In this document: positions 37,963 to 46,605 of the stretch, one piece after another | Position numbering within the stretch: position 1 is the stretch's first letter | Layout of the letters: each line of letters begins with the position of its first letter | NCBI RefSeq assembly: GCF_030295385.1 | Contig: NZ_AP027079.1 | Coordinates: 1,240,001 to 1,304,000 of the forward strand | Origin: Geothrix oryzae | GTDB lineage: Bacteria > Acidobacteriota > Holophagae > Holophagales > Holophagaceae | Direction: 5' to 3' | Length of the DNA: 64,000 bases | The notes under the pieces: generated by a model | Seen by the model: the letters and a program-made list of their open reading frames with translations, nothing else | What the model was told of the DNA's origin: nothing | Databases searched by the model: none | Made by a program: the position numbers and the translations under genes

Positions 37963-38298
37963 ATGGACCTCCCCGAGACCGACCGCTGCCGCTGTTTCCG
38001 CATGGCCATCGATGTGCTGGCCAAGCCCTGGACGGGGCAGATCCTGTGGATCCTCCAGGAGGGGCCGCTGCGCTTCAACGAACTGGTCACCCGGGTGCAG
38101 GGCATCGGCGAGAAGGTGCTTTCGGCCCGGTTGAAGGAACTGGAGTGCCAGGGGCTGCTGGTGCGCCGCGTCCTTCCCACCACTCCGGTGAGGGTGGAAT
38201 ACGAGCTCACCTGCAAGGGGGAGGGCTTCCGTCAGGTCGTGGAGGCCGTCACCCAATGGGGGACCGAGATCGCCGATCCGGACGCTCAGGCCCGGTAG
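37963..38298 (+). CDS. HxlR-family winged-helix transcriptional regulator
   Basis: A 111-residue regulator with the HxlR layout: a Cys pair near the N-terminus (DRCRCF), then FNELVTRVQGIGEKVLSARLKEL as the recognition region and VEYELTCKGEGFRQVVEAV as the wing and C-terminal helix. HxlR proteins often respond to oxidants or electrophiles through cysteines; the CRC pair may do so here. It likely controls itself and perhaps the divergent DUF3187 gene. No good ribosome site precedes the ATG. The 3' end overlaps the opposing Lrp gene by 13 bases. Confidence 0.88.
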   Translation: MDLPETDRCRCFRMAIDVLAKPWTGQILWILQEGPLRFNELVTRVQGIGEKVLSARLKELECQGLLVRRVLPTTPVRVEYELTCKGEGFRQVVEAVTQWGTEIADPDAQAR

Positions 38299-38750
38299 TT
38301 CGGCATCACCTGACCCTTGGCCCACTCGAAGATGAGGCTGGTCTGGATGTGGGCCACCTCGGGCCGCGTGGTGAAGGCATCCAGCGCCAGGTCCCGCAGG
38401 TGATGGGCGTCCCGCACGGCCACATGCACCTGGAAGTCGTGCGTGCCGGCCACATGGAAGACCGCCAGCACCTCCGGAAGCCCCAGGACATGCTTCCAGA
38501 AGGCCTTCACCTGGGTCCGGCTGTGCTGGCGCAGCTGCACGGCGATGAGGGCCTGGAGGCCGACGCCGAGCGCCTCGGGGTCCACCTCGGCGTGGGCGCC
38601 CCGGAGGACGCCCTCGGAGCGCAGATGCTGCACGCGGGCCAGGCAGGAGGAGGGCGCCAGACCCACGGCGGCAGCCAGTTCCTTGTTGGATAGCCGAGCA
38701 TCCTTCTGTAAAAGTCGAAGAATTTCGCAGTCGATTCGATCAAGGTTCAT
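38286..38750 (-). CDS. Lrp/AsnC-family transcriptional regulator
   Basis: A 154-residue regulator. The N-terminal helix-turn-helix is LDRIDCEILRLLQKDARLSNKELAAAVGLAPSS; the C-terminal ligand-binding RAM domain begins GVGLQALIAVQL and contains VFHVAGTHDFQVHVAV. Amino acids are the usual effectors. It is divergent from the PLP lyase gene with 77 bases between starts, so it is a natural candidate regulator of that gene. ATG 38750 is the usual family start; ATG 38759 would add three residues. Confidence 0.9.
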   Translation of the reverse strand: MNLDRIDCEILRLLQKDARLSNKELAAAVGLAPSSCLARVQHLRSEGVLRGAHAEVDPEALGVGLQALIAVQLRQHSRTQVKAFWKHVLGLPEVLAVFHVAGTHDFQVHVAVRDAHHLRDLALDAFTTRPEVAHIQTSLIFEWAKGQVMPNYRA

Positions 38751-38803
38751 GAATGACATCATTCCACGAAATAAATTCGAGAGATTGCCGAATTCGTGAA
38801 ACC

Positions 38804-38820
38804 TACATTGGGGACAGGAG
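38804..38820 (+). promoter_or_regulatory. Promoter and ribosome site of the PLP lyase gene
   Basis: TACATT (38804-38809), six bases, then a 12-base leader beginning with AGGAG before the ATG at 38828. The AT-rich stretch just upstream (38750-38800) is the probable Lrp binding region. Confidence 0.5.
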
Positions 38821-38827
38821 CATCCCC

Positions 38828-40042
38828 ATGTCCAAGCCCACCGCCTCGACCTCACTGGAAACCCAGGCCGTCCATGCCGGCCGCGAAGTGCTCCATGAGC
38901 AGGGCATCCACGCCATGCCCATCGACCTCAGCAGCACCTACCCGGTGCAGAACCTCGATGAGGGCGGTCGCAGCCTCGAGGCCATGGCCATGGGGGGCCT
39001 GCCCATCGGCAGCCCCGTCTATTCGCGCCTCTACAATCCCACCGTCGCCCGCTATGAGCAGGGCCTAGCCCAGCTCGAAGGCGCGGCGGAGTGCGTGGCC
39101 TTCGGTTCCGGCATGGCCGCGGTGACGGCCTGCCTCATGGCCGCCAAGCAGCGGGGCGGCCATATCGTGGCCGTGCGACCCCTCTACGGCGGCACGGATC
39201 ACCTGCTGGCCTCGGGCATGCTGGGCCTGGAAGTGAGCTGGGCCGAGGCCGACGGCATCGCCGCCGCCATCCGCCCCGACACCGCCATGGTGATCGTGGA
39301 AACCCCCGCCAACCCCACCCTGGCCATGGTGGACCTGGAGGATGTGGTCCGACAGGCGGGCAAGGTGCCCGTGCTGGTGGACAACACCTTCGCCACCCCC
39401 ATCCTGCAGAACCCCATCAAGCACGGCGCGACGCTGGTTCTCCACAGCGCCACCAAGTTCCTGGGCGGCCACGGCGACGTGCTGGCGGGCCTCGTGGCCA
39501 CCAACAACGACTGGGCCACGGAGCTGCGCAAGGTGCGCGTCATCACGGGCAATGTGCTGCACCCGCTGGCCGCCTATCTGCTGCATCGCAGCCTCCCCAC
39601 GCTGCCCCTGCGGGTGCGTGCCCAGCAGGACGGCGCCAAGATCATCGCGGAGCGGCTGGCCAAGCACCCCGCCGTTTCCGCCGTGCACTTCCCGGGCCTC
39701 CAGGGGCAGGACCCCAAGGGCCTCCTGGGCCGCCAGATGAAAGGGCCCGGCTCCCTCATGGCCTTCGAGGTGAAGGGCGGCTTCGAGGCCGCCGCCATCG
39801 TGATGGCCGAGGTGAAGCTCATGACGCCCGCCGTCTCCCTGGGGAGTGTCGACACGCTGATCCAGCACCCGGCGGCGCTCACCCACCGCGTGGTGGACGC
39901 GGAGGCCCGGGAGCACAGCGGCGTCTCCCAGTCGCTCATGCGGCTGTCCGTGGGGCTGGAAGGTCCCGAGGACCTCTGGGCCGATCTGGAGCAGGCCCTG
40001 GCCAAAGCCATGGCCGGGATGGCCGTAGGTACCTCCCGGTAA
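38828..40042 (+). CDS. Cys/Met-metabolism PLP-dependent enzyme (gamma-lyase/synthase type)
   Basis: A 404-residue fold-type I PLP enzyme of the trans-sulfuration family. Residues include the tyrosine/arginine segment SPVYSRLYNPTV, FGSGMAAVTA, the cofactor Asp in LVDNTFATP and the Schiff-base Lys210 in LHSATKFLGGHGD. Candidates are methionine gamma-lyase, cystathionine gamma-synthase or gamma-lyase; sequence alone does not decide. The divergent Lrp regulator suggests amino-acid-responsive control. Clear AGGAG ribosome site. Confidence 0.9.
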   Translation: MSKPTASTSLETQAVHAGREVLHEQGIHAMPIDLSSTYPVQNLDEGGRSLEAMAMGGLPIGSPVYSRLYNPTVARYEQGLAQLEGAAECVAFGSGMAAVTACLMAAKQRGGHIVAVRPLYGGTDHLLASGMLGLEVSWAEADGIAAAIRPDTAMVIVETPANPTLAMVDLEDVVRQAGKVPVLVDNTFATPILQNPIKHGATLVLHSATKFLGGHGDVLAGLVATNNDWATELRKVRVITGNVLHPLAAYLLHRSLPTLPLRVRAQQDGAKIIAERLAKHPAVSAVHFPGLQGQDPKGLLGRQMKGPGSLMAFEVKGGFEAAAIVMAEVKLMTPAVSLGSVDTLIQHPAALTHRVVDAEAREHSGVSQSLMRLSVGLEGPEDLWADLEQALAKAMAGMAVGTSR

Positions 40043-40119
40043 TGTGAAAAAGAAGATAAAAATGCAGGATTGATCCAGTAGGTCCGGGTCGTATGCTGGG
40101 TTTCATCCCGGAGCAACCC

Positions 40120-40167
40120 ATGGTGGATCTGACGGCGGCGGACGCGTGGCATCCCACGAAGGTCTGA
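40120..40167 (+). other. Possible 15-codon upstream reading frame before the DUF1835 gene
   Basis: ATG 40120 is preceded by an ideal GGAGCAACCC ribosome site and by TATGCT (40092-40097). It reads only 15 codons (MVDLTAADAWHPTKV) to TGA 40165-40167 and overlaps the GTG start at 40146 in another frame. It may couple translation, or signal a frameshift in the sequence. Confidence 0.35.
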
Positions 40168-40856
40168 TCCATCTCCATTGCGGGGATGTCTCCGCCGCCG
40201 TGCATCGGCGCTCCGGCCTGCCGGGAGCCCTCCAGGTGTGGCGGGACTCCCCCGCCGTGGGTCCCTGGACCTCGGACCCCGCGCACCTTCCGGTCCTCCG
40301 GGCGGCCTGGTGGGGCGTCACCGGACCGGAGACGCGGGGGCTCGGCGCGCCCCAGAATCCGGCCCGCGCCCCCGAGCCCGTGCTCTGGTTCGGTCCCGAT
40401 CCCTGGGAGCAGGCCTGCCTGCTCTGGGTGCTGGCGGAGCTGCCCGGCGACACCCTCCCGGACCTGGTGCTGCTGGATCGCAGCGTGGGCCAGCTGCCGC
40501 CCACGGCCCTGCCGCCCCTGTTCGCCCAGCGGATCCTCATGGACGGGGAAGTCATCGAGGCCGCCCGGGACCTCTGGATCCGCTTCCTCGAAGGAGGATG
40601 GGGGGCCCTGGGCGGCTGCCGGATTCCCAGCCTTCCCCACCTGGCCCCGGCGCTGGCGCGCCTCGCGGAAGACCACCCGGCGGTGGGTCCTGGGCGCACC
40701 CGGCGGCAGCTCCAGGGTCTGGTGGCTCAGGGCGTGCGGGACCTGCCCAGCCTCCTGGCGGAACTCCGGAAGCTGGAGGACCCGCGCCACGGCGCCTGGT
40801 ACGGCGATCTCGTCGTCGCGAAGATGGTGGATGCGATGGGGGTACGGCTAGGCTGA
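40146..40856 (+). CDS. DUF1835-like protein
   Basis: A 236-residue soluble protein. The N-terminus LIHLHCGDVSAAVHRRSGLPGALQVWRDSPAVGP matches in pattern the DUF1835 family start (HIVNGD...L...VLVWRD...GP). The C-terminal half is helical, like DUF3658 that often follows. Function is unknown. The GTG at 40146 is the only plausible in-frame start and has no ribosome site of its own; a short upstream frame overlaps it. Confidence 0.65.
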   Translation: MASHEGLIHLHCGDVSAAVHRRSGLPGALQVWRDSPAVGPWTSDPAHLPVLRAAWWGVTGPETRGLGAPQNPARAPEPVLWFGPDPWEQACLLWVLAELPGDTLPDLVLLDRSVGQLPPTALPPLFAQRILMDGEVIEAARDLWIRFLEGGWGALGGCRIPSLPHLAPALARLAEDHPAVGPGRTRRQLQGLVAQGVRDLPSLLAELRKLEDPRHGAWYGDLVVAKMVDAMGVRLG

Positions 40857-40863
40857 ACCTTCC

Positions 40864-42951
40864 GTGATGTCGCTTGCTCCCCTCCCACTGTCGTCCAAGG
40901 TCACGGTCCTCCGGGGCCTGGGACCGGCGCGGGCGGCGGCGCTGCAGGAGGCCGGCATCGACAGCCTCCGCGACCTGCTGTGGAGCCTGCCCTACCGCTA
41001 TGTGGACCGCGGCAGCCTGCGGCCCCTGGGCAGCCTCGAGATGCGGGGCTTCGAAGCGGCGGATCCCGGCCTGGTGACGGTGCTCGGCACCGTGCGCGAC
41101 CTGCGGCAGAGCACCACACGGGTGCAGCGCATGGCCCTCACCGAGGCGCTGCTCGACGATGGGACGGGCACCCTGCGCCTGATCTGGTTCAACCAGCCCT
41201 ACCTGGCCCGTGCGCTCAAGGTGGGAGACCGCGTGCTGGCCTTCGGCTCGCTCTTCGTGGGGCGCCACGGCCTGGAGATGCGCGGACCGCAGTTCGAGCA
41301 GATGGGCCGGGAGGAGGACATCGGCTGGGTCCGGCGATACCTCCCCCTGTACCGGAAGCTGGGGCCGCTCACGGGGCGGGTCCGGCAGAAGCTGGCCCAG
41401 GAGGCTCTGGGGCGGGCCCATCCGCCGGAAGAATGGCTGCCGCTGGAGCTGTCCAGGGACCTTCCCGAGCCCCTGGCTGCCTTCCGCCTGCTGCATGATC
41501 CGCCCGACGACAGCGATCCCGCCCTGCTGGAATCCGGCGACTCGCCGGCCCATCAGCGGCTGGCTGCCGAGGAGCTCTTTGCCTTCTCGCTGGGCGTGGC
41601 CCTGCGCCGGGCCGGTCGCCTCAAGCGCCACGGCCTGGTGGTGCCCACCTCGCCCGAGCTGCGCGAGCGTCTCAGGTCGTTTCTTCCCTTCCGCCTGACC
41701 GGGGCCCAGCGGCGGGCCTTCAAGGACATCGTGGCCGACCTCACCTCGGGCCGCGTCATGAACCGCCTACTTCAGGGCGATGTGGGCAGCGGCAAGACGC
41801 TGGTGGCGCTGCTGTCGATGGCGATGGTCGCGGAGACCGGGGGACAGGGGGCCCTGCTGGTGCCGACGGAGGTGCTGGCCCGCCAGCACGCGGCCAGCTT
41901 CCGGCGCTACCTGGGCGATCAGGCCGATTCCCTCCAGCTGCTGCTGGGCGGCATGAAGGCGGGTGAAAAACGGGCTGCGCTCGCCCGCATCGCCAGCGGC
42001 GAGGCCCGCTATGTGATCGGCACCCACGCGCTGTTCCAGGAGGCCGTCGCCTTCCACCGGCTGCAGCTGGTGGTGGTGGACGAGCAGCATCGCTTCGGGG
42101 TGAAGCAGCGGGAGGCCCTGAAGGAGAAGGGCGGCGACCCCCACTGGCTGGTGATGAGCGCCACGCCCATCCCGCGCTCGCTTGCCCTGGCCGTGTTTGG
42201 CGACCTGGACCAGAGTGTCCTGGACGAGCTGCCACCGGGTCGGCAGCCCATCACCACCAAGCTGCACAAACCGGACGCCGCCGAGCGGGCCTGGGAGCAG
42301 GTGCGGCGGGAGCTGGCCGAGGGACGCCAGGCCTTCGTGGTGAGCCCCAGCATCGATCCCTCGGACGAGGGCAAGGTGCAGCTGCGCGACATCCAGGCCA
42401 TGGAAGCGCTGCTGCGGAGCATCTTCCCCGACGAGGGGATCGAGGTGGTCCACGGCCGCCTGAAGGCTGATGAGATGGCGGCCCGCATGGGGCGTTTCGT
42501 GGCGGGCGGGGCGAAGATTCTCCTGGCCACCACGGTCATCGAGGTGGGGGTGGATGTGCCCAACGCCACGGTGATGGTGGTGGACCACGCCGAACGCTTC
42601 GGCCTGAGCCAACTCCACCAGCTGCGGGGCCGCGTGGGGCGCGGCGCCCACCGCAGCCACTTCCTCATGATCAGCGGTTCCGAAACGGAACGGTTGCAGA
42701 CGCTGGTGGAGACCCAGGACGGCTTCCGCATCGCCCAGCGCGACCTGGAGCTGCGGGGACCCGGGGAGTTCTTCGGTGTGCGTCAGGCAGGGCTTCCCCA
42801 GTTCCAGGTGGCCGATCTGGTGCGGGACCGCCACCTCCTGGCCCGCTGCCGGGAAGCCGCCGACCGCACCCTGACCCTGGGCCTCAGCGAAGCGCAGGCG
42901 GCCTGGCTGAAGCGGGAGCAGGTGCGGCTGAGGCTGGCGGAGATCAGCTGA
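40864..42951 (+). CDS. recG: ATP-dependent DNA helicase RecG
   Basis: RecG regresses stalled replication forks and migrates branched DNA. The 695-residue protein has the N-terminal wedge/OB domain (GLGPARAAALQEAGIDSLRDLL), Walker A GDVGSGKT, motif II VVDEQHRFG, motif III MSATPIPRSL, and motifs IV-VI including TTVIEVGVDVPNA and QLRGRVGRG. Length is typical. GTG 40864 and ATG 40867 are adjacent possible starts. TAGGCT (40849-40854) lies just upstream, inside the DUF1835 gene end, and would give a leader of only a few bases. Confidence 0.96.
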   Translation: MMSLAPLPLSSKVTVLRGLGPARAAALQEAGIDSLRDLLWSLPYRYVDRGSLRPLGSLEMRGFEAADPGLVTVLGTVRDLRQSTTRVQRMALTEALLDDGTGTLRLIWFNQPYLARALKVGDRVLAFGSLFVGRHGLEMRGPQFEQMGREEDIGWVRRYLPLYRKLGPLTGRVRQKLAQEALGRAHPPEEWLPLELSRDLPEPLAAFRLLHDPPDDSDPALLESGDSPAHQRLAAEELFAFSLGVALRRAGRLKRHGLVVPTSPELRERLRSFLPFRLTGAQRRAFKDIVADLTSGRVMNRLLQGDVGSGKTLVALLSMAMVAETGGQGALLVPTEVLARQHAASFRRYLGDQADSLQLLLGGMKAGEKRAALARIASGEARYVIGTHALFQEAVAFHRLQLVVVDEQHRFGVKQREALKEKGGDPHWLVMSATPIPRSLALAVFGDLDQSVLDELPPGRQPITTKLHKPDAAERAWEQVRRELAEGRQAFVVSPSIDPSDEGKVQLRDIQAMEALLRSIFPDEGIEVVHGRLKADEMAARMGRFVAGGAKILLATTVIEVGVDVPNATVMVVDHAERFGLSQLHQLRGRVGRGAHRSHFLMISGSETERLQTLVETQDGFRIAQRDLELRGPGEFFGVRQAGLPQFQVADLVRDRHLLARCREAADRTLTLGLSEAQAAWLKREQVRLRLAEIS

Positions 42952-43229
42952 AGGCGTCCCCCCCCAGGAGGGTGGTGCCGTTAATTCACAGGGGGGGGCT
43001 TCCGCCCGGTTCCATAAAGCCTAAATTAAGTTTCAATGCCACCTGAAGCCGGTTCAGGCCTCGGATTAGAGGGATTCCACCATGTCGTACGGTTGATTTA
43101 AACATTGATATGAATTGTATTAATAGAACCGTCAATAGACAGCCTCTACCGATCCAGGTCGCAGCCTCGACCCTCGAACAGTTCCCGCCAAGCCATCCAG
43201 CGACATCAGCCGTGTTCAAAGGAGGTCGT
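42952..43229 (+). other. Leader region of the decaheme cytochrome gene
   Basis: No gene is seen. It holds C- and G-runs at 42958-43010, an inverted repeat CCTGAA-N5-TTCAGG (43042-43058) and an AT-rich stretch (43090-43130) with TTGATT and TGTATT 17 bases apart, a plausible promoter. A perfect AAAGGAGGT ribosome site ends it. Confidence 0.4.
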
Positions 43230-46007
43230 ATGAAACTCGTCACACGCAAGGGGTTCTGGGCGCTGGCCGTGGCGGCCTCCCTGACCTTGGCGATCGCCGG
43301 CTGCCGGGGATCGGCCGGACAGAACGGCCTCAACGGAACGAACGGGACCAACGGCACCAACGGGTCCGACGGCTCCAACGGCGCGCCGGGCGCGGGATAC
43401 GCCATCGATGCCACCACCTACACCCCCGACGAGTGGGGCGCCCTGACCCTCAAGGCCACCGTCACCAGTATGCAGATCAGCTCCCCGCCGGTGGTGACCT
43501 TCACGGTCACCGACGGCCACAATGTGCCGGTCAAGGGCCTCGGCTTCAAGAGCCAGGCCTCTTCGGCGGCCTTCGCCAGCTACGCCAACATGGCCTTCGG
43601 GCTCGCCAAGCTGGTGCCTGGTGCTAACGGAAGCCCGAGCATCTGGGTCAATTACATCGTGACGGCCAACCCGACGGCCGCGGCCCCCGCGACCTGGGTT
43701 CCCACTCGGCCCACCACGGACAACATCGGGACCCTGGTTGACAACGGTGACGGCTCCTACCGCTACACCTTCCGCCGGGATATCACCCAGACCCAGGCCC
43801 TGCTGGATGCCGCGACCTACACGGGCGCCAACATCAAGGCCGACCTGGGCGATGTGAGCTACAACCCCAACCTGACGCACCGCCTGACCGTGTTCGTCGG
43901 CGGCACCGCCCGGGGCACGGGCACCAACACCCCGGATGCCTCCAACAGCGGCGTCGTCTCGGTACCCATCCTGAATCCGGCCAACGCGGCCTATGACTTC
44001 ATCCCCGCCACGGGCGCCACGGTCACGGCGGCCAATGAGCAGCGGGAGATCGTCGATGTGTCCTCCTGCTTCAGCTGCCATGCCAAGTTCGAGTTCCACG
44101 GCAGCGGCCGCCAGGACACCCGCTACTGCGTGATCTGCCACAACGATCAGCGCAAGTACGGGCGGGCCGAAGCCACGGTGACCGCCACCACGGTGACTGG
44201 TGAGACGGGCAAGCTCAACGGCCATGCCTCGGGCGACTTCCCCTCCTTCATCCACCGGATCCACATGGGGGAGGAACTGACCAAGACCGGCTATGCCTAT
44301 GGCGGCATCGGATTCAACGAGGTCACCTATCCCCAGGATCACCGCAACTGCGTGAAGTGCCACAGCGCCAGCGCGACTACGCCCCAGGGCGACAACTGGT
44401 TCAACAATCCCAGCCGCTTCGCCTGCGGCGGGTGCCATGACCGCGTGGATTGGACGACCGGCGCCAACCATGCCGGAGGCGCGGCCACCTCGGATGTCAA
44501 CTGCTCCAGCTGCCACGGGGCCGCGGGCGTCAAGCTCAACCACCTGCCCGTGGTGCCGCCGGATCCCGCCAACATCTGGAATACGGGCGGAACCAACAAC
44601 AACACCAACGCCTCCTTCGTCGGGGCCTTCACCAACAACCTGCCTCCCGGGGCCAGCAAGGTGACCTGGGATCTGAAGAGCGTGACCCTCAACGCCTCCG
44701 CCAAGCCGGTCTTCACCTTCCGGTTCCTCAAGGATGGCGTGCCCGTGGTCTTCAATACCTATGCCGCGGGCTCCGTCACGGAGTTGATGGACAACTTCGT
44801 GGGAGGGCCCAGCTTCTACATCGCCTTCTCCGTGCCCCAGGACGGCATCGCCAATCCGGCGGACTGGAACGCCACCGCCAGCACCTACCTCAAGAACATC
44901 TGGCGCGGCGACAACCTGGACATGGGCGGGGCGGCCCTGGCGGCCTCCGCCCAGGGCACCCTGAGCGCCACGCCGGACGCGAGCGGCTACTACACGCTGA
45001 CCATGACCGGCGTGAACATCCCCACCAGCGCCGGGATGGTCACGGGCGGCATAGGCTACACCTACGCCCTGACGCTCACCCAGCCCCTGACCCAGACCAA
45101 TGTGCCCGGATACCCCTACATCCCGCGGGTCGCGGGCTCGCCGGGAACAGGGCAGGGCGGCCTCAGCGTGCCGGCCCCCAATGTCTCGAAAGTCATCAGC
45201 GGGACCCTGCCCGCCGGCTTCCCGCTCAACGCCGGAAGTACGACCACGGGGCCCGCGAACACCGCCCGCCGCACCATCGTGGCGAACGCGAAGTGCCTGG
45301 ACTGCCACGGCGCCATGGGCGTGTTCACCACCAAGGCCTTCCATGCGGGCCAGCGCAACGATCCCCAGACCTGCGAGTTCTGCCACAACGGCCAGCGGGT
45401 GAACAACGGCTGGGGCGTGAACATGAAGGATTTCGTCCACGCCATCCACGGCGCGGGCAAGCGGCAGGCCAAATTCTCCTGGGAAGCCTCCGCGGGCGAC
45501 ACCTACTGGAAGACCACCTATCCGGGCGTCCTGAACAACTGCGAGGCCTGCCACCTTCCCGGCACCTATGATTTCGGCCTCTCCACCAACGCGGGCGAGC
45601 TGCCCGACCTGCTCTGGACCACCGTCGCCACCGGCACGGTCCCCACGCCGGTGAATGTGGTCGTCACGGGCAGCGAGCCGATCCCCGGCGTCTACTGGTC
45701 CCCCTATGCGGCCGCCTTCGGTTCCGGCTTCGCCTTCGGGACCGGCTTCAGCTACAACGCCAATACCGGCGCCACCACCACGGCTGCGGGCACCACCCTG
45801 GTGAACTCGCCGTATGTGGCCGCCTGCTCCAACTGCCACGACAGCTCCCTGGCCATCTCGCACATGCAGACCAACGGCGGCACCTTCTACGGCAGCCGGG
45901 CCAGCGTTACGGCGGGGGGCAAGTTCGTGCGGCAGGAGCAGTGCTTCCTCTGCCACTCCGCCGGCAAGATCGCCGATGTGCGGGTGGTCCACATGACCTT
46001 CAAGTGA
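43230..46007 (+). CDS. Decaheme outer-membrane c-type cytochrome lipoprotein (OmcA/MtrC family)
   Basis: A 925-residue lipoprotein that probably carries electrons on the cell surface for extracellular respiration. The signal ends in a lipobox (LAIAGC), followed by a Gly/Asn/Thr repeat (NGTNGTNGTNGSDGSNG). Ten CxxCH heme sites are present in two groups of five: near residues 280, 301, 374, 399, 425 and 690, 715, 771, 867, 905, matching the two pentaheme domains of OmcA/MtrC. The start is set by AAAGGAGGT six bases before ATG 43230. No MtrA/MtrB-like porin-cytochrome genes are adjacent, so its electron conduit is elsewhere. Confidence 0.92.
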   Translation: MKLVTRKGFWALAVAASLTLAIAGCRGSAGQNGLNGTNGTNGTNGSDGSNGAPGAGYAIDATTYTPDEWGALTLKATVTSMQISSPPVVTFTVTDGHNVPVKGLGFKSQASSAAFASYANMAFGLAKLVPGANGSPSIWVNYIVTANPTAAAPATWVPTRPTTDNIGTLVDNGDGSYRYTFRRDITQTQALLDAATYTGANIKADLGDVSYNPNLTHRLTVFVGGTARGTGTNTPDASNSGVVSVPILNPANAAYDFIPATGATVTAANEQREIVDVSSCFSCHAKFEFHGSGRQDTRYCVICHNDQRKYGRAEATVTATTVTGETGKLNGHASGDFPSFIHRIHMGEELTKTGYAYGGIGFNEVTYPQDHRNCVKCHSASATTPQGDNWFNNPSRFACGGCHDRVDWTTGANHAGGAATSDVNCSSCHGAAGVKLNHLPVVPPDPANIWNTGGTNNNTNASFVGAFTNNLPPGASKVTWDLKSVTLNASAKPVFTFRFLKDGVPVVFNTYAAGSVTELMDNFVGGPSFYIAFSVPQDGIANPADWNATASTYLKNIWRGDNLDMGGAALAASAQGTLSATPDASGYYTLTMTGVNIPTSAGMVTGGIGYTYALTLTQPLTQTNVPGYPYIPRVAGSPGTGQGGLSVPAPNVSKVISGTLPAGFPLNAGSTTTGPANTARRTIVANAKCLDCHGAMGVFTTKAFHAGQRNDPQTCEFCHNGQRVNNGWGVNMKDFVHAIHGAGKRQAKFSWEASAGDTYWKTTYPGVLNNCEACHLPGTYDFGLSTNAGELPDLLWTTVATGTVPTPVNVVVTGSEPIPGVYWSPYAAAFGSGFAFGTGFSYNANTGATTTAAGTTLVNSPYVAACSNCHDSSLAISHMQTNGGTFYGSRASVTAGGKFVRQEQCFLCHSAGKIADVRVVHMTFK

Positions 46008-46013
46008 GGATGC

Positions 46014-46044
46014 CCGAGGGGGCGGCCCCAGGCTGCCCCCTCGG
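46014..46044. terminator. Bidirectional terminator between the cytochrome and coaD genes
   Basis: CCGAGGGGGC (46014-46023) and GCCCCCTCGG (46035-46044) form a perfect 10-bp stem with an 11-base loop between convergent genes. T runs are poor on both sides. Confidence 0.65.
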
Positions 46045-46045
46045 T

Positions 46046-46528
46046 CTACCCCTTGAGGAGCCGCTCTGAGATGCGGGTCCGCAGGATCTCGGGCACCAGC
46101 TCGGACAGGTTGCCGCCCATGCTGCCGATCTCGCGGACGAAGCGGCTGCTCACGGCGCTGTACTTCTCCTTGGGCATGAGGAAGACGGTTTCCAGCTCCG
46201 GGGCCAGCTTCCGGTTCATGAGGGCCATCTGGAACTCGTACTCGAAATCGCTGAAGGCCCGCACGCCCCGGATGATGAACTGGGCATTCTGCGCCTTGGC
46301 GAAGTCCACCAGCAGGCCGTGGAAGGTGGTCACCTCCACCTGGGGCAGGGTGGCCGTCAGTTCCTTCAGCATGGCGACCCGCTCATCCACGCTGAAGGCG
46401 GGGGATTTGGCAGGGTTGTGGAGGACGGCCACCACGAGCCGGTCCACGAGCTTCGCCGCCCGCTGGATGAGATCCCAGTGACCGAGGGTCACGGGATCAA
46501 AGGAGCCTGGATAAATGGCCGACCGCAC
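46046..46528 (-). CDS. coaD: Phosphopantetheine adenylyltransferase
   Basis: Transfers AMP to 4'-phosphopantetheine in coenzyme A synthesis. The 160-residue enzyme shows AIYPGSFDPVTLGHWDLIQRA with the HxGH-type TLGH nucleotide motif, a Lys in NPAKSPAFS and RGVRAFSDFEYEFQM. ISSRFVRE-like VSSRFVREI closes the fold. GTG 46528 was chosen: GGAG lies five bases upstream, while GTG 46534 would overlap the ribosome site. TAGGCT (46555-46560) lies six bases before the predicted transcript start. Confidence 0.95.
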   Translation of the reverse strand: MRSAIYPGSFDPVTLGHWDLIQRAAKLVDRLVVAVLHNPAKSPAFSVDERVAMLKELTATLPQVEVTTFHGLLVDFAKAQNAQFIIRGVRAFSDFEYEFQMALMNRKLAPELETVFLMPKEKYSAVSSRFVREIGSMGGNLSELVPEILRTRISERLLKG

Positions 46529-46554
46529 GGTCACTCCGACAAGGATGGGGAATC

Positions 46555-46560
46555 AGCCTA
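46555..46560 (-). promoter_or_regulatory. -10 element of coaD
   Basis: TAGGCT on the minus strand followed by GATTCC, the same 12 bases found upstream of the crcB riboswitch. Predicted start near 46548. Confidence 0.5.
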
Positions 46561-46605
46561 GCGCATCCGGGCTGGCCCCAGGATCAAAGGTCCCTCCGGG
46601 GCGCC

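Noticed and set aside
43316-43400. GNGTNG-type repeats as a possible separate collagen-like gene or microsatellite
   Set aside because: They are in frame directly after the cytochrome lipobox and are best read as a tether within that protein.
43206-45992. 928-codon open frame opposite the decaheme cytochrome
   Set aside because: A long antisense frame caused by GC bias. The plus-strand frame has ten heme motifs, a lipobox and a ribosome site; the antisense frame has none of these.
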